Below, piece after piece: positions 12,243 to 18,474 of a stretch of 18,474 bases of DNA. The notes below the pieces were generated by a model. That model saw only the letters and a list, made by a program, of their open reading frames with translations. It was not told the DNA's origin and ran no database searches. Within the stretch, counting starts at the first letter, position 1; each line of letters begins with the position of its first letter. Source of the DNA: DATLGD01 sp035540755 (GTDB taxonomy: Bacteria; Actinomycetota; Actinomycetes; Mycobacteriales; SCTD01); assembly GCA_035540755.1 (NCBI GenBank), contig DATLGD010000112.1, positions 1 through 18,474 of the forward strand, read 5' to 3'. The position numbers and the translations under genes are program-made.

Positions 12243-13040
12243 TCACGCCGGCTGGCAGACCGGGCACCAGAACAGGTTGCGCGCGGCCATGACGGCGCTG
12301 CGCACCTCGGTGCCGCAGCGCCGGCAGGGCAGGCCGTGCCGGCGGTAGACGTAGAAGCGGTCCTCCCGCCGGGCCGGACCAGTGCGACGATCGCGGTCGG
12401 CCCGCTCCGTCGTGACGATGTGCCCGGCCCGAACCCCGGCGCGCATCAGGGCGCGCAGGTCCTGCCACACCGCGTCCCAGATCTGCGCCGTCACGGCGGT
12501 GCCGGGCCGGAACGGCGACACGCCCGCCCGGTAGAGCGCCTCCGCCCGGTAGACGTTGCCCACCCCGGCCAGCACCGACTGGTCCATGAGCAGCTCGCCC
12601 ACCGAGCGCCGGCTGCGGGTCAGCCTGGCGAAGGCGAGTCCGGGGTCTGCGCCGCGGCGCAGCGGGTCGGGGCCCAGCCGGTCGAGGATCGCCCGCCGCT
12701 CGGGCGCGGTGAGCACCTCGCACGCGGTCGGGCCGCGCAGGTCGATCCACGTGTCGCCGGCCGTCATGCGCAGGCGCAGCGCGCCGCGTGGCTGCGGAGG
12801 CGGCCCGGACCCGCGGGTGAACGCGCCGTAGAGGCCGAGGTGCACGTGCAGGACGTGACCGCCCTGGAAGCCGTAGAACAGGTGCTTGCCGTAGGGGTCG
12901 AGGCGCTCGAGCACGCGGCCCGACAGCAGCGCCGCACCCTCGCTGAACCGGCCCTGCGGGCTCGCGCACGAGATCGGCCGCCCGACGAGCAGCGGCGCGT
13001 GGTCGCGGGCCAGCCGGTGGATGGTGTGCCCCTCGGGCAC
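12243..13040 (-). CDS. nei: Fpg/Nei-family DNA glycosylase (endonuclease VIII-like)
   Basis: Base-excision repair enzyme that removes oxidised bases and nicks the abasic site. The 265-residue protein starts with PEGHTIHRLAR: P2 is the catalytic amine and E3 the conserved acid, and K52 in PYGKHL is the conserved lysine. The H2TH region includes LLMDQSVLAGVGNVYRAEAL. The C-terminal zinc finger is intact: C239, C242, C259, C262 (CRRC...CPVC). PEGHTIHR rather than the PELPEV of MutM/Fpg points to the Nei branch; it resembles mycobacterial Rv2464c. The start is GTG 13040 with AGGAG 6 nt upstream. rpiB lies 36 bp upstream on the same strand, the same pairing as in M. tuberculosis (Rv2465c-Rv2464c, from memory). 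Confidence 0.93.
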   Translation of the reverse strand: MPEGHTIHRLARDHAPLLVGRPISCASPQGRFSEGAALLSGRVLERLDPYGKHLFYGFQGGHVLHVHLGLYGAFTRGSGPPPQPRGALRLRMTAGDTWIDLRGPTACEVLTAPERRAILDRLGPDPLRRGADPGLAFARLTRSRRSVGELLMDQSVLAGVGNVYRAEALYRAGVSPFRPGTAVTAQIWDAVWQDLRALMRAGVRAGHIVTTERADRDRRTGPARREDRFYVYRRHGLPCRRCGTEVRSAVMAARNLFWCPVCQPA

Positions 13041-13076
13041 GGGCGCTCCTCTCGAGCGGGATCGGGCTCGCCGAGG

Positions 13077-13553
13077 TCAGTGCCCGGCAGGCAGCGGGGG
13101 CAGCACCCCGGTGCGCTCGTACTCGCCCAGCATCGCGATCCGCCGGCTGTGCCGCTCGTCGCCGCTGAACGGCGTCGACAGGAAGACCTCGACCATCCGC
13201 AACGCCGTCGCCTCGTCGTGCATCCGCGCGCCGACGCTGACGACGTTCGCGTCGTTGTGCTCCCGGCCGAGCCGGGCGGTCTCCTCCGAGTGCGCCAGCG
13301 CGCACCGCACGCCCTGCACCTTGTTGGCGGCGATGGCCTCGCCGTTGCCGGACCCGCCGATGACGACGCCGAGGCTGCCGTCGTCGGCCACGACCGCGCG
13401 GGCGGCACGCAGGCAGAACGGGGGGTAGTCGTCGGCCGGGTCGAGCACGAGCGGCCCGTGGTCGACCGGCTCGTGCCCGAGCGCGCTCAGCCGCTCGACG
13501 AGCGCGACCTTCAGCGCGAAGCCGGCGTGGTCGGAACCCAGGTGCACTCGCAT
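13077..13553 (-). CDS. rpiB: Ribose-5-phosphate isomerase B
   Basis: Interconverts ribose 5-phosphate and ribulose 5-phosphate in the pentose phosphate pathway. The 158-residue protein has the LacAB/RpiB signature: GSDHAGF (6-12), a phosphate-binding loop GGSGNGEAIAANKVQGVRCAL (66-86) and EHNDANVVSVGARM. At the position where E. coli RpiB has its catalytic Cys there is Ser, and Glu72 follows in GNGE. This matches the actinobacterial type described for M. tuberculosis, where a Glu acts as the base. The frame is open far upstream through two other genes, but ATG 13553 gives the normal family start MRVHLGSDHAG. It is followed by nei in the same direction. Confidence 0.95.
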   Translation of the reverse strand: MRVHLGSDHAGFALKVALVERLSALGHEPVDHGPLVLDPADDYPPFCLRAARAVVADDGSLGVVIGGSGNGEAIAANKVQGVRCALAHSEETARLGREHNDANVVSVGARMHDEATALRMVEVFLSTPFSGDERHSRRIAMLGEYERTGVLPPLPAGH

Positions 13554-13618
13554 GGGGAACAGTCTCGGGCATGGTGCACGACGGCTCACCGGTGGTCCTC
13601 GGTGCTGCCCGCGGTCGG

Positions 13619-14881
13619 TCAGGCCCGGTCGGGGTGCTCCAGCTCGGCGACGTGCCGCAGCAGCGCCCGGCCGGCCTCCACGACGAGCGTCCGGTCGTGG
13701 GTGACCGCGAAGTCGTACGCGTCGCCGTCGGCGGCACGGCGGGCGACGAGCGCCCCCGCGTAGTGCGCGCCGACGACGACGACCGACCACTCGTCGGCGA
13801 GGCGGTGGTCGTCGGGCAGGCGCGCGCCGCGCGTGCCGTCGTGGACCTCCGGCGCGTCGCCGGTGCGGAGCGCCGCCACGAACGAGCCGCGCCCGGTGAG
13901 CTCGGAGTACCTGTCCTGCATGGCCTTCGGGACCGGCTCGCCGGCCTCGAAGGTCGACAGCACGACCGGCACCTCCGCCAGGGACAGCGCCTGCTCCTCG
14001 AGGTGCCCGGCGATCCCGAGCAGCAGGGACTTGTCGCCGCGCCGCAGCGGTCGGGCCGCCCGCAGCACCGAGAAGGGGGTGGGGTCGTCGTGCACGGCCC
14101 AGGTGCGGCGCAGCGGCAGGACGTCGTCGGGCTGGGTCATCGACGACGGGAGCGGCTCGGGCCGGCCGAGGAGCCACCCCTGCCCCACCGTGGCACCGAG
14201 CGCGAGCGCGGCCTGGCGGTCCTCGTCGTCCTCGATGCCCTCCGCGAGGACGACGGCGCCGGTGCGCTCGGCCTGGGCGGTCACCGCGCTCATCACCCGG
14301 CCGATCTCGGGGGTCGGACGCTCCTGCACCAGCCGCAGGTCCAGCTTGACGACGTCCGGCTCGAGGAAGGGCATGAGCGCGAGCGACGCCGGGTCCTGAC
14401 CGACGTCGTCGAGGGCGATGCCCCAGTTGCGGGCGCGGGCCCAGTCGACGACGCGCATCAGCTCGCTGGGCCGCTGGACGACGGCACGCTCGGTGATCTC
14501 GAGCACGACGCGCAGGTCGGTCTCGGCCCGCGCGACCAGCTCGCAGAGGCCGGCCGGTACGGCCACAGCGGTGTCGGGCTCGACGTTCACCAGCAGGGTG
14601 AGCGTGCTGCCCAGCCCGGCGTCGAGCGCGCCGGCGAGAGCCGCCGCCCGGCAGGCCCAGTCCAGCTCGGCGATGCACCCGTCCTCGCGGGCCTGCCGCA
14701 GCAGCAGGTCGGGAGCGCAGCGGCCGCGGGCGAGCGCCTCGAAGCCGAGCACCTGACCGGTCTCGAGCGACACCACCGGCTGATAGGCCGCGCGGAGCGC
14801 TGTCGCACCCAGCACGTCGGGGAGGCCCACGCCCCCGCCGTCCCCCGCCGGGCGCCCGGTGAAGCGCGGCGACCGGAGCAA
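13619..14881 (-). CDS. EAL-domain cyclic-di-GMP phosphodiesterase with C-terminal DICT sensory domain
   Basis: A 420-residue protein with no membrane segment. Residues about 25-245 are an EAL domain: E48-A49-L50 in FEALAR, N100, E132 in EITE, D159-D160 (DDVG in place of DDFG), K180 in KLD, E215 in AEG and Q235. All residues expected for metal binding and catalysis appear present, so hydrolysis of cyclic-di-GMP to pGpG is likely. Residues about 270-415 (FSVLRAARPL, LLLGIAGHLEEQAL, VVLSTFEAGEPVPKAM, then VVVVGAHYAGALVARR) fit the DICT domain associated with cyclic-di-GMP and light or redox signalling proteins. No GGDEF domain is present. The start is uncertain: TTG 14881 opens the frame, while GTG 14830 or GTG 14815 are alternatives that also leave the EAL domain whole. 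The aldehyde dehydrogenase ends 21 bp upstream. Confidence 0.88.
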   Translation of the reverse strand: MLRSPRFTGRPAGDGGGVGLPDVLGATALRAAYQPVVSLETGQVLGFEALARGRCAPDLLLRQAREDGCIAELDWACRAAALAGALDAGLGSTLTLLVNVEPDTAVAVPAGLCELVARAETDLRVVLEITERAVVQRPSELMRVVDWARARNWGIALDDVGQDPASLALMPFLEPDVVKLDLRLVQERPTPEIGRVMSAVTAQAERTGAVVLAEGIEDDEDRQAALALGATVGQGWLLGRPEPLPSSMTQPDDVLPLRRTWAVHDDPTPFSVLRAARPLRRGDKSLLLGIAGHLEEQALSLAEVPVVLSTFEAGEPVPKAMQDRYSELTGRGSFVAALRTGDAPEVHDGTRGARLPDDHRLADEWSVVVVGAHYAGALVARRAADGDAYDFAVTHDRTLVVEAGRALLRHVAELEHPDRA

Positions 14882-14902
14882 TCTGCTGCGCCGACGGCGC
14901 TC

Positions 14903-16321
<1,419 letters not shown>

Positions 16322-16342
16322 GGGACACCTCCGGTCGGCCTT

Positions 16343-16364
16343 CCGTCGCGGGAGGCCGCGACGG
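16343..16364. terminator. Strong 9-bp hairpin upstream of the aldehyde dehydrogenase gene
   Basis: CCGTCGCGG (16343-16351), GAGG loop, CCGCGACGG (16356-16364): a perfect 9-bp stem with a 4-nt loop. It lies 51 bp after the stop of the small hypothetical gene and 21 bp before the dehydrogenase GTG. It may terminate the small gene or be a leader hairpin of the dehydrogenase mRNA. No T-tract is present. Confidence 0.5.
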
Positions 16365-16415
16365 GCCCCGCCGAGCGGCCGGACCGGTTCCGACCCTACG
16401 TCGGGCGCCGTGCGC

Positions 16416-16676
16416 TCAGCGTCGGCCTCCGGGCGGAGCGGCGGGGCGGGCCGGCCCAGCGGCCCGGCGGGTCGGATCCGTCGTCCGCTGGCCGGGCAGC
16501 GCGCCGCTGCGGGAGCGGGTGCGGAGCAGGTCGTCGGCGTCGCGCGGGTGCGGACGGCTTCCCGGCAGCGGGAGGTCCGCGCCGGACCACGGGGTCGCCA
16601 GCGCGTCCTGTCCGACGGCGGGGGCGCTCACCCAGCCGCACGCCTCGATCGACCAGTAGCGGTTGTCGGCGGTCAT
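16416..16676 (-). CDS. Small hypothetical protein
   Basis: An 86-residue ORF that I cannot assign to a family. Its ATG is preceded at good spacing by GAGGGAGG, one of the better ribosome binding sites in the window, and third codon positions are almost all G or C. The N-terminus MTADNRYWSIEACGWV is balanced and aromatic, looking like a short folded motif. The rest is rich in P, R, G and A with an acidic patch (RDADDLL) and is probably disordered. No signal peptide or membrane segment is seen. It lies between the DsbA-like gene and the aldehyde dehydrogenase, on the same strand as both. Without it this would be a 470-bp gene-free gap. Confidence 0.55.
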   Translation of the reverse strand: MTADNRYWSIEACGWVSAPAVGQDALATPWSGADLPLPGSRPHPRDADDLLRTRSRSGALPGQRTTDPTRRAAGPARPAAPPGGRR

Positions 16677-16700
16677 GCGCCCTCCCTCGGACGAGGCTGT

Positions 16701-16737
16701 CCTGCCGGCGCCGCGGGCAGGGGCGCCTGCTCGCAGG
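16701..16737 (-). terminator. Pair of adjacent short hairpins downstream of the DsbA-like gene
   Basis: CCTGCC/GGCAGG (16701-16706 and 16716-16721, 9-nt loop) lies next to CCTGC/GCAGG (16726-16730 and 16733-16737, which in practice would leave CTCG as loop). They lie 54 bp or more past the DsbA-like stop and before the small gene's ribosome binding site. A terminator is plausible; stems are short and there is no T-tract. Confidence 0.35.
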
Positions 16738-16790
16738 ATGGACGGCGCCGAGGGCCGCGTCCACCCCTTCGGCGAGATCGCGACGACGGC

Positions 16791-17402
16791 TCAGTCGAAG
16801 GCCGGGTCCTCGGTGCGGGTCCGCTTCAGCTCGTAGAAGTGCGGGAAGCCGGCGAGCAGCCGCGCGCCGTCCCACACCCGGCCGGCCTCCTCGCCGCGCG
16901 GGATGCGGGACAGGACCGGGCCGAAGAAGGCGACGCCGTCGACGTGCACGACGGGCGTGCCGACGTCCATGCCGACGGGGTCCATGCCGCGGGAGTGGCT
17001 GGCGCGCAGCGCGTCGTCGTAGCCAGGATCGGTGGCGGCGGCCGCGAGCGAGGTCGGCAGGCCGGCGGCCTCGAGCGCGGTCTCGTGCAGGAAGGGATCG
17101 GCCAGCTCGACCTTGCGGTGGTGGATGCGCTCGCCGTAGGCGGTGTAGAGCGGCAGCAGGCGGTCGGCGCCGTGCTCGGCGGCCGCCGCCACGCACACCC
17201 GCACCGGGCCCCAGGCGCGGGCCATCATCTCCCGGTACTCCTCGGGCATCTCCCGGCCGTCGTTGAGCACGGCCAGGCTCATGACGTTCCAGGCCACCGA
17301 GATCGGCCGGACCTGCTCGACCTCGAGCACCCAGCGAGAGGTGATCCAGGCCCAGGGGCAGATCGGGTCGAACCAGAAGTCCACGGCAGTCGTCTCGCTC
17401 AT
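16791..17402 (-). CDS. DsbA-family mycothiol-type reductase (Rv2466c-like) with CPWA active site
   Basis: A 203-residue cytoplasmic thioredoxin-fold protein with a helical insertion. The start of the fold is DFWFDPICPWAWITSRW, and the end has DVGTPVVHVDGVAFFGPVLSR with the cis-Pro, then PHFYELKRTRTEDPAFD. This matches, over its whole length, the mycobacterial Rv2466c protein, a mycothiol-dependent reductase known for activating a nitro prodrug. As I recall, Rv2466c has CPWC (Cys19/Cys22). Here the second cysteine is Ala, giving CPWA with a single active-site Cys (C15 from ATG 17402), so a monothiol mechanism using mycothiol is inferred. ATG 17402 (MSETT) and ATG 17408 (MAMSETT) are both possible; neither has a clear Shine-Dalgarno, and the frame opens further upstream at GTG 17453. 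It diverges from pepN as in M. tuberculosis. Confidence 0.9.
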   Translation of the reverse strand: MSETTAVDFWFDPICPWAWITSRWVLEVEQVRPISVAWNVMSLAVLNDGREMPEEYREMMARAWGPVRVCVAAAAEHGADRLLPLYTAYGERIHHRKVELADPFLHETALEAAGLPTSLAAAATDPGYDDALRASHSRGMDPVGMDVGTPVVHVDGVAFFGPVLSRIPRGEEAGRVWDGARLLAGFPHFYELKRTRTEDPAFD

Positions 17403-17503
17403 GGCCATGATGATTGCATTCGCAAGCAGAAATCCGGACACGGGGTGCCTCACCGCCCGGTGTCCGTGGCAGGATCGCCCGTTCCCACCAGGAAGGACTG
17501 CGC
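17403..17503. promoter_or_regulatory. Divergent dsbA-like/pepN promoter region with a 7-bp inverted repeat
   Basis: This 101-bp gap holds the least GC-rich stretch nearby (about 17405-17435), as expected for promoters. CGGACAC (17435-17441) and GTGTCCG (17460-17466) form a perfect inverted repeat with an 18-nt spacer, and GGTG-CCT-CACC (17444-17454) is nested inside it. The dyad could be an operator shared by both genes or a hairpin in the pepN leader. GGAAGGA at 17491-17497 is the pepN ribosome binding site, 6 nt from GTG 17504. I could not assign a firm -35/-10 pair. Confidence 0.55.

Positions 17504-18474
<971 letters not shown>

Overview
The window looks like a chromosomal segment of a very high-GC actinobacterium (Actinomycetota). 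The evidence is extreme G/C at third codon positions, many GTG starts, 4-bp stop/start overlaps, a mycothiol-type DsbA-like reductase, a PEGHTIHR-type Nei glycosylase, and a right flank in the same gene order as the nei-rpiB-Rv2466c-pepN segment of Mycobacterium tuberculosis (gene order from memory). I cannot fix the genus. I see no rRNA, tRNA, CRISPR, insertion sequence or prophage.

Layout. (1) 1-1556, plus strand: a phospholipid module made of the 3' end of a PmtA-like N-methyltransferase, phosphatidylserine decarboxylase (psd) and CDP-alcohol phosphatidyltransferase (pssA). (2) 1624-9031, minus strand: a three-gene signalling operon with 4-bp overlaps at both junctions. In transcription order it encodes a soluble poly-HAMP hybrid histidine kinase resembling fungal Nik1/group III kinases, with eight 276-bp tandem repeats; a REC-only response regulator with a helical tail; and a HATPase-GAF-GAF-PP2C (SpoIIE/RsbU-type) fusion. 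(3) 9247-10185, plus strand: divergent from the kinase, a compact triad of a winged-helix protein and two 85-residue membrane proteins that resemble DUF5985. (4) 10232-11008: aat, the leucyl/phenylalanyl-tRNA-protein transferase, convergent with the next block. (5) 11036-16676, minus strand: membrane-anchored PP2C phosphatase, nei, rpiB, an EAL-DICT cyclic-di-GMP phosphodiesterase, an aldehyde dehydrogenase and a small hypothetical gene. (6) 16791-18474: a DsbA-family reductase with a single-cysteine CPWA active site, divergent from pepN, which runs off the right edge after its full zinc-binding motif.

How it may work together. Block 2 reads as a signalling cascade: a cytoplasmic multi-HAMP kinase with its own receiver, a free receiver, and an effector that joins an anti-sigma-type kinase fold to a PP2C phosphatase. 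That is the logic of an RsbU/RsbW partner switch, but no sigma factor or STAS antagonist lies in the window, so the target is unknown. The neighbouring DUF5985-like triad, a second PP2C phosphatase and the EAL-DICT protein make this a regulator-rich stretch between housekeeping genes. The EAL-DICT and aldehyde dehydrogenase genes sit between rpiB and the DsbA-like gene, which are adjacent in M. tuberculosis.
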